The notes under the pieces are model-generated. The model worked only from the letters and a program-made list of their open reading frames with translations, did not search any database and had not been told where the DNA came from. DNA of 64,000 bases from Podaxis mareebaensis (taxonomy: Eukaryota; Basidiomycota; Agaricomycetes; Agaricales; Agaricaceae): positions 93,465 through 157,464 of the forward strand of contig JAEUWP010000334.1 in NCBI GenBank assembly GCA_018524725.1, in the 5' to 3' direction. A program made the translations under genes and the position numbers. Position 1 is the first letter of the stretch. Every line of letters starts with the position of its first letter. Positions 1 through 11,089 of the stretch are shown here, piece by piece.

Positions 1-1096
1 CTCCAGGCCCAAGCAAACTTTAACCAATCTATTGGTGGCAAAGAAACCTGTCTCTGCCATACCCAGCTCGAGGAATCCTTTACAACTGAGTCGATTCTTT
101 GGGTTTGGATTAAGCAGTCTCTTGTATGCATTGAAGACAGATGTGGGTATAGCACCACGTGAAGCTGCAGTGGGCGGAGGGTGAGGTGGTTGAGAGGTTT
201 CCGGGGGTGGTTGATTAGGATTGAAGACGGAATATAATAGTAGGCCAAGAGCATAGGAATCTGGTGCTGCGACATCATATCTGAACGGGCTCGCGTGAGC
301 ACTTTGTCATGGATAGAGTAAATCTCACTGTTTGAGTTCTGACCAGCCGTTCTTCTTCACCTCAGGGGAAGACCAGGTGTATGATGACGGGAACGCGCTG
401 CCAAGGTTCTGCTAGATTGAGTATGGGGTGAAAAATCGTGATCTTGGGACACACATATAGAACAGCCGCATCGTCTTTGGGGTTGCTAAGGAGTTCAAAG
501 CCCCCAAGCTTCCATTCACCAGATGGAGAAATGAAGATCGAATGTGTACAGATCCTTCCATGAGTGGATGCACAAGGGTCGTTAAGGAAAGCCAAGGCGA
601 CCTATGGGGCGTATGAGATAAAAGGCTACGTGTTTAGAAACGACGAACCGAGATTCGGTGAAGACCCCACAGAAGCCAGTCTTCCCTCTCCTCAGCCTTG
701 CGGAACGCCCATGCTGGAAGGGTGTTGGGGAGAGGTTGAACCCGCTCGGTCATGATATATATCGACGTGTCCGATTCCACGGCGTCCATGAATTTGAGAA
801 CATCTGGGTGTCGTGTTGTGCGTAGCTTCCTGAGAGAATTTTGGGCAAAGGCCTTGAAGTTGCGGCGTGAAGGGTCGCTGAAGTCATACTCGAAGACAGA
901 GACAGGGGAGCCGTCTTCCTGAAATATGCTGTGAGATTGACACGACAGCAAAATTGGTATTGACGCCTACACGTTTTGTAGCGTCGTAGAGGTTGTAGAG
1001 GCCCTCGAACGAAGCGACCTTTTGTCCGAGTGAGAAAGGAAGAGTGAGGCCGGATTTCTGGACAAGGGCAGAGCCGAGATTTCTGAGGTAGTCCAT
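1..1096 (-). CDS. CEX1: SCY1-like pseudokinase, CEX1/SCYL1 type (partial)
   Basis: Known role of the family: cytosolic pseudokinase with HEAT repeats, linked to tRNA export and COPI traffic. Only the N-terminal pseudokinase part is in the window; the gene runs off the left end. The ATG at 1096 opens MDYLRNLGSALV, then an intron leads to EDGSPVSVFEYDFSD, followed by LRKLRTTRHPDVLKFMDAVE and, after another intron, SPSGEWKLGGFELL. The order SPVSxFxYD, then LRHPxxLxxxD, then GEWKLGG (in place of the catalytic DFG) is the SCYL1 hallmark and argues against an active kinase. It is divergent from MED14 with only 138 bp between the start codons. The assignment to CEX1/SCYL1 rather than SCYL2 rests on the GEWKLGG motif. 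Confidence 0.85.
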
Positions 1097-1234
1097 GGGT
1101 GTGTGTGAGAGATATATTAGCGGGTGTGCCAAGAATTCTTATTTGTTCTTTGATCAGCTCCTCGTGCTACCTTCATTCCCCCTCCATCTTCATGCTCTCC
1201 CTCTGACCCTTCCTCTTCTCCGTCATCTACCACA
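1097..1234. promoter_or_regulatory. Divergent promoter, CEX1/MED14
   Basis: The 138 bp between the two start codons must hold both 5' UTRs and both core promoters. The MED14 side is strongly pyrimidine-rich (about 1150-1230), typical of basidiomycete start regions. No TATA box is obvious. Confidence 0.5.
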
Positions 1235-4200
1235 ATGACCGAGAATCCACACCCCATCGCTATGGTCGACGCCCTTCAACCTCTGGAATCCTCAACTCAC
1301 ACAAATGGCGTCACTCACCCACCAACCGATGATGTATCCCTCGATATCCTCGAGCGCGAACTTCCCGTCGTCTACAATGACCAGATACCCCTCGGCGACC
1401 TTCTACAGCGCGTCATGCAAAACATATATGCCGAACTAACCGAAATGGCGGAAACGTAGGGCCACTTCACCTGGAGCTGGTTCAATGCTTATTCGGTATG
1501 CAACAGGCTTCCCGGAATGTCGGACGTGGCGAGGAAGCGGACGCTGGCGGACTGGGTAGTAAAGACAAAGAAGCAGGTGGTGAAGCTGTATGCTGTGGCG
1601 AAGTGGTCAAGAGATGCGGACGTTGTTCAGAAATGCATGGTAATGTCCAGCATGAACTCCTACCCCGACTTGTCGTTTATGCTACACAGAATATTACTGC
1701 ATTCCTCATGGGCCAAAACCAGCAATTTGAGGATGTAATACAGGCCCTCAAGGTGGCCAAGGACGCACTGGACCCCGCTAGGCAAGTTCTTGTCCTCGAG
1801 CCTCATGACAGGAATATGAACCGTCCACAGATTGCGTAACCACGATCTCCTCACTTCTCTCGACGTTCTTACCACTGGGTCCTACCTACGCCTACCGACA
1901 TGCATCAAGGTATATATTGAACCACAAGACGAGCACGAACTGGACGCTAAATTTGTCCCATAGAAATACATCATACCTCCAACTCCACTAACCGATGCAG
2001 AGGTCCGCAAGACACTGTCTGATATTGAAGGGGCCATTCGCTACAGACTGCGAATGTCGGAAATAATCCCGGTGGAGATGGCACGGTACCGTATAGGTAG
2101 GATAGACTCCTGGTGTTGCGCGCAACATCGACTGATTTGCTCCAAGCTGATGGCAGAGTTTATTTCACGGTTCCGAACCTATTCGAGACATCTCTCTGCC
2201 TTCGTGGCGCGGCCCCTGATGATGGCTGGTTCTTTGTCAATGTCGAATTCTTGATTGAGGTTGGCGGAGATTTGGCTACTCTCCAAGGTATGTTTATGTG
2301 CCTCTACCGTTAACAGATTCTTATTGTCTACAGAATTCCCTCGAATGCCCACTGGCATCCTCAAACGTCACATCACAGATGAAGCAAACTCGATACTGGC
2401 GTACTACTTGCAACTACCTGAACTGGAACAAGCACCACCTGGTTTCGAGGTGCCTCCAAGACCTAAGCTGCCTCCCGGCTATGTCGACGCGCCATTGGTT
2501 CGCGTTTTCAACTTCCTCCGTAGGTGATCGTTACCATCCCCCTGCGTTGAAACTTCTAACATGAGGATTTCAATTCAGAGATGATGTCATTATCCTACCA
2601 GCTGGAGATCCTGTGGTACCAGGTAGGTACAAGTTCACTTTGTTTCTGAGATAACCTACGATACTTCTTTTTCAGGCACAGAGGATGCGTGCGCTTGGGT
2701 GGGCTAACTATATGACGATACAGATGACACGGGATAGGAAATCTATGACGGTCTCATACTGGATGTGAGTGTAGACCGTTCCACGAGCGTACAGCTCACC
2801 AACAAAGATCCGCAGACGGCCGCCTCCACCACCTGCTCCAGGCCAACAGCATCGCAAGTTCAAGCTACCACTATTGGGCGGAAAAGTCACCGTGTCAATA
2901 GTGGAGACTCGCGGGCCTCCTCAAGCTGGCCCAGGTCCTGAACGGTCACCAAAGTCGAGGATGCTTGCCAAACTTCAACGAAAAGCCAAACTTGGCAATG
3001 CTAAACCTTCGGATGAGGTCGAGGGCCTACGGTTCGAGGTAAAGTGGGAGCCAGAGAAGGGCGCACTTGGTGTGATGCTTCCATCTGAGGAACTTATGCT
3101 TCCTGAGGATTACCTGCGAGTTGTGAGTCTATGACCTCCCTGGCTGTTCAATCATGTAACTTCTATTATGCAGAAACCCGAATGCCTGGACTTTGAAGCA
3201 ATGCTTAAAGCGATAATCGAGAGGCATACAGCCGCTATACTTGCGACCTTCCAATACATGTTACAGACAGGTCCTGCACGGACAGTATTTGGCGCACCTG
3301 GTGTAGTCACACGGATTAATGAATGTGGGTTGGTTCCTCCCATTTTCCCCGCCACATATATTCTGATCCCCTTGAGTAGTTGGCTCACCTGCTCTTCGCA
3401 TTCACTTGTGCGCAGATGAGGTAGTCATCATCACGATTGATCCTAGGACAGGCCGTATAACGCTCAGAGATACCGGAGACCTCGCTGCAGCGGGCAGAGG
3501 GCCTCGATTTACTGCTATTTCTGAGAAGATCAATGAAGACCCTACTGTTCTTTTCAAAGCTTTGGTCCAGCTACGCTTCACGGTTAGTTCTCGTAGTTGC
3601 CATACGCAAATAGTGTCCTTACGTTCAGTTAGACTATCACGAATCTAGCAGAGCAGAAGGCCAAGTATCTTGGTCTGCAGAGCTACCGAATACGCAATTT
3701 CCAACGCGACGGTAAGTCATTCCTGGACCCCAAATCGTGATCTACGACATCTCATTTGTCCTTCCAGAACTAGCCAAACTCGGACCAGACACACGGGGAT
3801 ACCTCTTCATCCAACTTGCGAACTTCCCAAACCATTATCTCGTGATTGTCATCACCGATGAGAGATTCCGGTTCGCTCTTATAACGACCTCGACGAACCG
3901 GGATGCCCTGTTTGCGCATATGGTGTTGGATGATATTGCGTGGTTGGATTACGATAGGATACATAAGGAGGCTTTAGCCGTGTCGAAGGTTACTGAGGGT
4001 CTGAATCCAGATATGAGGGTGGGTATGAAGAAGAGGAGGGAGGAGGAGAACACTAAAGGGCGGCCCGGGTTTCCAGAGTGAGTTACCTCAACTTTTGTTG
4101 ATGTCATACCTTGATTGAGATTGCCTACTATTAGCTTCGACTTGGAGACACAGATGTTGCGAGAAATGTATAGCTACTGCTGGTTCGTTTCCCATACCAT

Positions 4201-5650
4201 TGTCCCAAATTTCACCTGACGAAGGTCGTTGTGCAGTGCGCGAGTGGCATACATGAACGTCGAACGTCAGCTCAAGCTCCAACACATCCCCTTCACGCAC
4301 GTCAACCCAACAAGTGGTATGCCTGTAACCCAAGACCTTGCGCATGTCCAATCCTCGCTCGCCCGCTCGGTCCCTGGAATCTGCGTTCAGTCACAGGACA
4401 TCCTCTCCGGTGTCCCTGCAGCAGAAGCAGCAATGCCGAACATCCGCGTTGTACCACTCCGATGGTGGTCTGAACAAAACGCGCAGGTAGTGACGTGCGT
4501 CAAGTTGAAGTATGTGCAGCAACCAATGGGCAAGACAGCTGGTGGTGCGATTATTCGGCCGTCGAAGAGGATTATATATGATACGAAGGAGGCGGTGGTG
4601 TCATTTTTGTCTGAGAATGTGGATACGTGTGTGGGCGAGTTTGTGGAGGAGTGGGCGAGAGTGTCGAAAATGGTGGTTATTGCGAGAGAAGGTGAGCCAG
4701 ATTTGGTGCTCGTTTTGGAGTTGTTCATATCCAAGTATTTTAGTTGCGCAAATGGCAAAGGAGAAAAATTGGCCGGACATCCGATTGTTGTCATTCGATC
4801 TACAGACTGTAGAATTTGCATATGCTGAGGTGCATAGAGTTTCTGGGGCTTACTGATACCATCACTAACTTCTGCTAGAATTACACTGTATCAATAACGT
4901 GCGAAGACCAACTCTCACCAACCGGAGGCAACTTTGCCCTCCGTTTTGCACGACGCAAACTACCTGTAGCACTAACACCCTCATCTCGCGGAGTTCCTAT
5001 GGACGAAGACATTCGCGAAGAAGATTTGTTCAACCCACATGACGATGCGGAACCATTCTTCAGGGACATTCTGCGACAAGGGCACGGTCGTCTTGCACCG
5101 TCACTACATCGGCTCGTGACGCTATTGAGGGAGACGTTGCCTATTGTCGTAGAGTTGGAAGCTATTCGGAGGGATGAGGAGAGGAAGAATCGGGTCGTGG
5201 ATACGTTCCCGAAGGCGGCTGGATGGTATCGATTGTTGTATGGTGATCTCAGGTTTGTGTTAATCAACCTTTCTTTTTATGCTTTGAAGGTTTAATCCTT
5301 CCGTCTGCAGACACGCGCTGGACTTCCGATTGATGACAAACCAGCGAGTGGCTATCCTCGACGGCTCATCTTCCCTCTATCCATCTCCCAATTCGGTCAA
5401 ACCGCCTTCAGAATCCAACTCAAATTCAATGCCAGGGTTACAGCCTATACCCCAGTTCCGCGAAATCGTGACCGAGGTGGTGAAAACGGCGCTCGCGGCG
5501 GGTGACGTACAGCCAGGCAAGATCGCGAGGGTGGATATGGGCGTGGTATGTGAATGTACCGCTGTGCGGAGGTTGGCAAAGGCGATGCATGCACGTGTAG
5601 CTGAAGTTTTGATTGCTGCTGCTAATAGCAAGACACCAAGACCGTCATGA
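1235..5650 (+). CDS. MED14: Mediator complex subunit 14
   Basis: Backbone subunit of the Mediator coactivator, joining head, middle and tail modules in the nucleus. The ATG at 1235 is followed by the family N-terminal block (ELPVVYNDQIPLGDLLQRV, then LTEMAETLPGMSDVARKR across intron 1456-1506) and by ITAFLMGQNQQFEDVIQAL and YFTVPNLFETSLCLRG downstream. The reading frame is kept across more than ten short introns to the stop at 5650. The C-terminal part contains LRWWSEQNAQVVTCVKLKY and a Glu/Asp-rich stretch. The length is about 1,200 residues, usual for fungal MED14. One intron (1782-1830) is best read as GC-AG. Internal exon borders in the middle third are approximate. Confidence 0.9.
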
Positions 5651-6696
5651 TTCCTAGTATATATGGCGCACACACTTTCGGAGATTTTGCTTATCTGTGT
5701 CTTTTCCATCTGACCTTAGTACATTTGTTTGCTGCTTTATTCCACACTAATGGTTATCATGTATACTAATACAAATCAGTTTTGCTTTGCGTCAGTTCGC
5801 AAGTTGTGTGACCTTGGCTGCTTCTCAACAGACTACCGAGGCAGGCTCATCAAGGAGGCAGCAATTATGTGCTGGGCGAAGCTTGTAACGTTGAAACCTG
5901 AAGCACTGGAGCGGAAAATCCTCACAACCCATTATTATGATAATAACCATAAAGACTTCGAGATGGAAGTCACTAGTGAACATTATTCTGCCGTAGAGGT
6001 ACGTTATGAAAGCGAATAAATGTATTTCCGGACGTGCTTGTCGGAAGATGTGGGGGATATGGGACAAGGTGAAACGCGAAGAAAGGTTCTAATCTGTTTT
6101 AATGGAAAGAAGTACACGTCGCGCAATTCGGATACAGATGTCATAAACACGAGCACGACCGTGAGTGATAGGAAGGGCGGGAGAGAACAAGGAGACGGCG
6201 GCCCGATGCGGAGATGTACCACGGAGAACCCTAACGTCTAGAATTGAAGAGAAGCGAAGTTCAAATCTGGGGCCCTACAATACAGCCCAGGACTGGACAG
6301 TGCACGCGTATCATAGTGTGCCTGTGGGGTAGAAAATAAAGAAACATGTGAGCCCATCCGACTATTATTGTACCCAAAGGGATCAGGATAAAAGATTTCC
6401 CGTGTCTTTTTCCAAGCGCTCGAGGACAGACATCAACCAAAATCTCTTCAGCCTTTAGAGGTTTAGAAGTGCGAGGTTCGCGCACTGCATTCAGAGAACA
6501 TGCCACCCTGGAACCAACCCAGGGTTCAGACTTGGAGCCACTGGCATTAGAACCCAAGTCTGCTGTTGACTTGTCGACAACCTCCACACTTCCGCTTCGA
6601 TGACTGTTTTCGCCAGCGTTCGGCCAGGGCGGACGATCCCAGTTGTAACCAAAAACCACAATAGACATAGGTTGAACAGTCCTTCCCGTCCCGCTT
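5651..6696. other. Convergent intergenic region, no gene seen
   Basis: This lies between the stops of MED14 and SLX1. Only short reading frames occur, some opening with non-ATG codons, and none reads like protein. It presumably holds two 3' UTRs. Confidence 0.5.
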
Positions 6697-9600
6697 CTAG
6701 TTCGGCGGAGTCGAGACCGTAATCGTCATCTCGTCCTCGGTTCCTCTGCGAGTCGTCAATGTACATTCCGTTGTCATCTTCTCTGGCCAGTGGCCCATGT
6801 CTTCCTTTCCCGTGGTCGGAGAAATAGTAGTGGCGCTTGCAATGTTTGACTCCAGGAGGTCGATGGCCGGAGAAGTTACAAGCGCAGGAGAAATTCTCCT
6901 CGGTCGACCAGGCCTGCGTGGCGCAATTGTGGATATCGATTCTGGTGGTGCTAGCTGTGGTTCTGGTTCCGGGAGGTCAATGGCTGGTGAAGTTAGAAGC
7001 ACAGGAGAAAGTTTCCTCGGTCGACCGCGTCGGCGTGGCGCATTCGTAGATATCAATTCCGATGGTACTAGCTGTGGTTCTGGTTCCGGGGAGTCAATGG
7101 TTGGAGAATTTGAAAGCGCAGAGGAAAGTTTCCTCGGTCGACCGCGCCTGCGTGGCGCATTTGTAGATATTAATTCTGGTGGTACTAGCCGTGATTCTGG
7201 TTCCGGGGAGCCAGTGGCTGGGAGAGTTAGAAGTACAGGAGAAAGTTTCCTCGGTCGCCCACGCCTGCGCGGCTCATTTGTGGGTATCGATTCTGGTGGT
7301 ACTAGCTGCGGTTCTGAGGCGCCAACGGCTGGAGAAGTTAGAAGTACAGGAGAAATTTTTCTCGGTCGCCCACGCCTGCGCGGCGCATTCGTGGATATCG
7401 ATTCTAGTGGCACTAGCTGTGGCGTAGATACCACAATGGCTCCGTCCATGGGCTCTTGGTTCCGTGGCCGGCCTCGCCCTCTAGCTATTGTTGGACCTGA
7501 CTCTAATTTTGGTTCTGTTTTCCTCGGTCGTCCAGGCTTCCTAGCTGTCGGACTTGTACCAGAAACCTTCCCCTTCTCTTTGGCCTTCCTGCTCCGCCTA
7601 GGTGTATCACCCTCCAGCATGAGCGATTCCAATCTCTTGGTCAATTCATCACCCTCCGAATCCGAGTCTTCACTCAAGTCCAGCTCCTCCGAGTCCGAGA
7701 ATGACAACACCTCCTTCTCCCTCTCCACCTCTTCGTCATCTTCCTCCACTTCTGAACCCGTCAAAACGCGTCCGGTGTGTCGTCTATAACATCCTTTCAC
7801 GATATCGCCCCACAAAGTATATCTTCCACAGGAAGGACATGCACCTCCGCGCGGAAGCATGCCTTTACCTAGGTTGAATGGATTTGAAGTTACGAATGCG
7901 GATGCGGGTATGAGTGTGGATGCGTGATTTGCCGTGCGTTTTGGGGCAACAGAAGGAGAAGATGTTGGCAGAGTTATAGGTGCCGGTGATGAAGGAAGCC
8001 CAGAAGGCAATGTTGATGATGCTGGGGAGGACGCGGGTAAATGTAAGGGGTGCAGAGACGAGGTAGATGTGGAAGCTAAGACAGAGACTGAGGCACGGGA
8101 AGACTCTAAAGGAGGGGAATGAGGAGAGGTGAGACGGCGTTCAGTTTCCAACCATTGTTTCGCAAGGCATGTCAAGTGAGAAACGGATGTACATCCTGTG
8201 TGGGTGCATAGCGTTATTCCAAGATGATTCTATATTGGAATCAGTTAGTATTCTGATACCATTATTCGGGGTTCCGACAACGTACGCTGGCGAAATCGTG
8301 TATTAGCGAGTCGCAAATGGGGCATTTCAGCGGGTGCCCTGCCGCGATGAGCGCCGTGTTCTTGGCGAGGTAAGGAGAAGTAAAATGTTCTGTTGTTTGA
8401 TATATGAGATATATCACATCAACGTCAGTCAGTCAATTTTTTCTTGCAACGCCGTACAAGCGAGCGAGCGATCATAAGTGATGTGAGCGAGGGAACTGGA
8501 TCCGCGTATGAAAACGGGAAAGCATATTTTTAGAAAATAAAAATAAAAGAAGCAAAAATAATAACAGAGGGTTCGGGTACATTATAATGTACCGCGGGAA
8601 GAGAAGCGGGAAGAAGGGATATTCTAAGCCAAAGGGACTGAGACATGTCCAAGAAGAGCACCGGAAGGTTCTTGAGCGAACCCGGATCCATGGTAATGTT
8701 CCAAAGGAGTTCGACAGCATATGCACATATGCAACTGATTTCATGTTGCGTCAAGCCCATTGGTTACCAGACTGGTGAAACGGACCAGCGGCGGACCATA
8801 AAACATTGGAGCTCAAAACCCAAAAAAATGACAAAGACTCAGGAAATATCAACAGTACCCACCGTCAGTTATACATAGTGTGCCCTCTCGTCCGGCGCCT
8901 TGCAACCCACTTGAGCCATCCACACCTTCAAGTTCGACAGAACACGTAAACCCCGGTGGAAATAAAGATCCGTATCGCTGGCGTTGAGTTTGTAACTGTT
9001 CATATTGCTTTGTGAATTCGTTTCCAAATGCGCAGTTTTCGCCGTCAGAAGTGTCAGAACGGGGTAGCACAGAGGAAGAAAAAGAAGGTGAAACAGATGT
9101 GAGAGCATCCCAACACCTTACAGCTTCCTCGGTGAAAAGCTTGACATGGAGGGGCCACGTGCTAAATGGGTGTGTCCGTATCATCCTTTGCAAAACCCTA
9201 ATGAAGGGGATATTTGAGCACGCGACCTGTAATGAGAACGGAAGAGAACGAACATGATGTTTTGTTCGAGTCTGGATCCTCGTCTTTGGAAGAGAGGATT
9301 TCCAGCGTCGTCACGCAGATATCTAGATTTGTGAGGATTCTGCCATGCATACTCAAAGGACGTGGCAGCCTGGGAATACCAAGTAATATGTTGTCATTAA
9401 TGACAACGCTATCGGATTAATGGCTGAGACGTGAGACCCACCGGTCTGGAAGGGAATCCGTGCACAAGGAGCTGCATAACCCAAGGCCGGTGTGCGGCCG
9501 TTTCTCGGGCACCCTGTACCAGAATACCATTGTGCTGTCTAAAGGGAGGTGGATACTTGTTGTTAATTTTGTCGGTCGGCCGAAACTCACCTTAGACGGC

Positions 9601-9715
9601 GCACGGGATCTCGTGTGCTGCCGATATAGTTTCTGTATGATCGGAGAGTCTGAACTGATTTGAGAAGGTAGCAGGCATAGAATGTTGGAAACGAGTATGT
9701 TTTTGATTTGGTCAT
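6697..9715 (-). CDS. SLX1: Structure-specific endonuclease subunit SLX1 with AT-hook tail
   Basis: Catalytic subunit of the SLX1-SLX4 nuclease that cuts branched DNA (Holliday junctions, flaps) in the nucleus. The ATG at 9715 starts a GIY-YIG domain: [10 protein letters not shown], then [18 protein letters not shown] across intron 1 (donor at 9590), then [14 protein letters not shown] and [14 protein letters not shown]. The catalytic Arg (RRLR) and Glu (FEYAW) are present. [19 protein letters not shown] (about 9150) is the usual linker, followed by the SLX1 [38 protein letters not shown] and [16 protein letters not shown]. The RING carries a Ser/Pro-rich insertion of roughly 80 residues before CPSC. 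After the RING comes an acidic stretch and a long tail with seven GRPR motifs in a tandem repeat, unlike yeast or human SLX1, which end soon after the RING. Middle exon borders are approximate. Confidence 0.88.
6880..7480 (-). repeat. Coding tandem repeat of AT-hook motifs in the SLX1 tail
   Basis: On the + strand the block cggtcg recurs at 6901, 7018, 7135, 7252 and 7363, giving periods of 117, 117, 117 and 111 bp, i.e. 39 or 37 codons. Each unit encodes RRRGRPRK followed by a Pro/Glu/Ser spacer with QLVPPE and STNA. Two more AT-hook-like motifs (KPGRPRK and RGRGRPRN) lie just N-terminal, so seven in total. The units differ by scattered substitutions and remain in frame. Confidence 0.9.
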
Positions 9716-9921
9716 GAGCAGAGTCGACGTTGACGCGAGAGTGACAATGTAAATGGGTTGTGACGCGACGCGCCAGATTGGTACACACGTGAGGAGTATA
9801 TTCCTTCAGGGGCTAATTAACGAGGTGGATGGACCCGAGTTGATAAAGTACACGAAAGTACACCGAATAGTAAAAGTACACGATAACTTACAGCGCTGTC
9901 TATCAGATACAATAAGCGACA

Positions 9922-10525
9922 TTATAGATCTAAACGACCAGATACAAGATATGCGTCACGCTCGCCATATGGACATGTACGGTAGAGGTTGGGGATGACT
10001 TCGGAGGAGACACGCATGCCAATCCTCTCGTAAAACTTGAGAGCAGTGGCATTCGTCGTGGCAACGTTTGCATAAACGATAATGCCCGCACTAAGAGGTC
10101 CGCAGAGTCTGTCGACGACAGCACGAATGAGACGGCGTGCAAGGCCCATGTTCTGGTAGGCCGGGAGTACGCCAAGTGTGAGTATCTCGATACGCGGTCG
10201 AGGCGAATCAAGCGCTTTGGATGCAGAAAGAGTAGGAAGGGCAAGTGCAGATGATTTATGCAGGGCAGCAGAAATAAAGGCAATTGGAGACTTGGGCTGG
10301 GAGCGACGGACTGCGATGAGACAAGCACGGGACGGAAGGAGGAGGAGCTGAGTGAAGAAGGCGGGAGGGTATTGAACGGGAAGGATCATGGACTGAATAA
10401 CTCGTTTAGTAAATAACGGGAATAAATGGGATTGAGAAAGGACATACATGGAGGGAGCGGATACCCGGTACATCGGAAGAGGTGAGAGGACGGAGGATGA
10501 TGTCGCTCTGGGCTAGAGAAGGCAT
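9922..10525 (-). CDS. GNAT-family N-acetyltransferase (NAA50/NAA60-like)
   Basis: Predicted acetyl-CoA-dependent N-terminal protein acetyltransferase. The ATG at 10525 starts MPSLAQSDIILRPLTSSD; intron 10393-10447 joins IRSLH to SMILPVQYPPAFFTQLL, the NAA50/NAA60-type N-terminal block. IEILTLGVLPAYQNMGLARR holds the acetyl-CoA-binding Q-x-x-G-x-A motif, and NATALKFYERIGM is the usual C-terminal substrate loop. Length is about 180 residues, as in the family. It is divergent from PCK1 and lies 206 bp upstream of the SLX1 start on the same strand. I cannot separate NAA50 from NAA60 or a general GNAT by eye. Confidence 0.8.
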
Positions 10526-11089
10526 TGGTGATTAGCCCGGGGTGTGCAGGGCTCTGCTTATGAACATGGCCTTTATCCGTCGGATTGTAGTGGATTCAAT
10601 CCTTGGGAGCTGCTCTTGTGCTCGTACGCGGAGAGCCGCTGGCCAATACGACATGTGATAGGTCAATGGCAGTTTCGCGTGGCTCTATTCCGCATCTACC
10701 ACTCTTCCGTGCACCGAAACAACTGAGCATTCGGGTGAACCCGGTCTTTCAGACTTGCTGTCATTGGCCCAATGTCTCCTCGCAACATTCGTCCAATCCA
10801 TGCCTCTCCGGGGCCCAGGGTCTATAAAACCCTTGAAATTCCTCCTTTCTCGTCACTTCATTGCCCCCCTTCCGTCCGTTCCCCGCATTCGGCTGGTGAG
10901 TGTTACTCCTTTCCACATGATTTCGATCGGCGCGGACGGCTGCACTAATCCGCCTGTCACGGCCTTACCTTCGCACGCCCCCGGATCTAGGATCCACCAC
11001 TCTCCTCCCTTAATTCGTCATATATAACCTTGAGACTTCAGAAACAGTCACTTATCTCTCTCCAACAGCTCAACCCTCCGCTTCACAAA
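10526..11089 (+). promoter_or_regulatory. PCK1 upstream region with possible 5' UTR intron
   Basis: The GNAT/PCK1 divergent region. A TATA box lies at 10823-10829 and pyrimidine-rich sequence follows. A good donor (gtgagt at 10896) and acceptor (caacag ending 11068) would define a 173-nt intron in the 5' UTR, which would bring the TATA box to a normal distance from the start codon. The intron is inference. Confidence 0.4.
10823..10829 (+). promoter_or_regulatory. TATA box of PCK1
   Basis: TATAAAA, 261 bp before the PCK1 ATG. The spacing fits a spliced leader (see the upstream-region entry). A strong TATA box suits a gene controlled by carbon source. Confidence 0.5.

Noticed and set aside
6797..7789. 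330-codon plus-strand frame opposite SLX1
   Set aside because: It is the antisense of the AT-hook repeat array; a repeat in phase keeps both strands open. It shows Gly/Ser/Thr bias and no family character.
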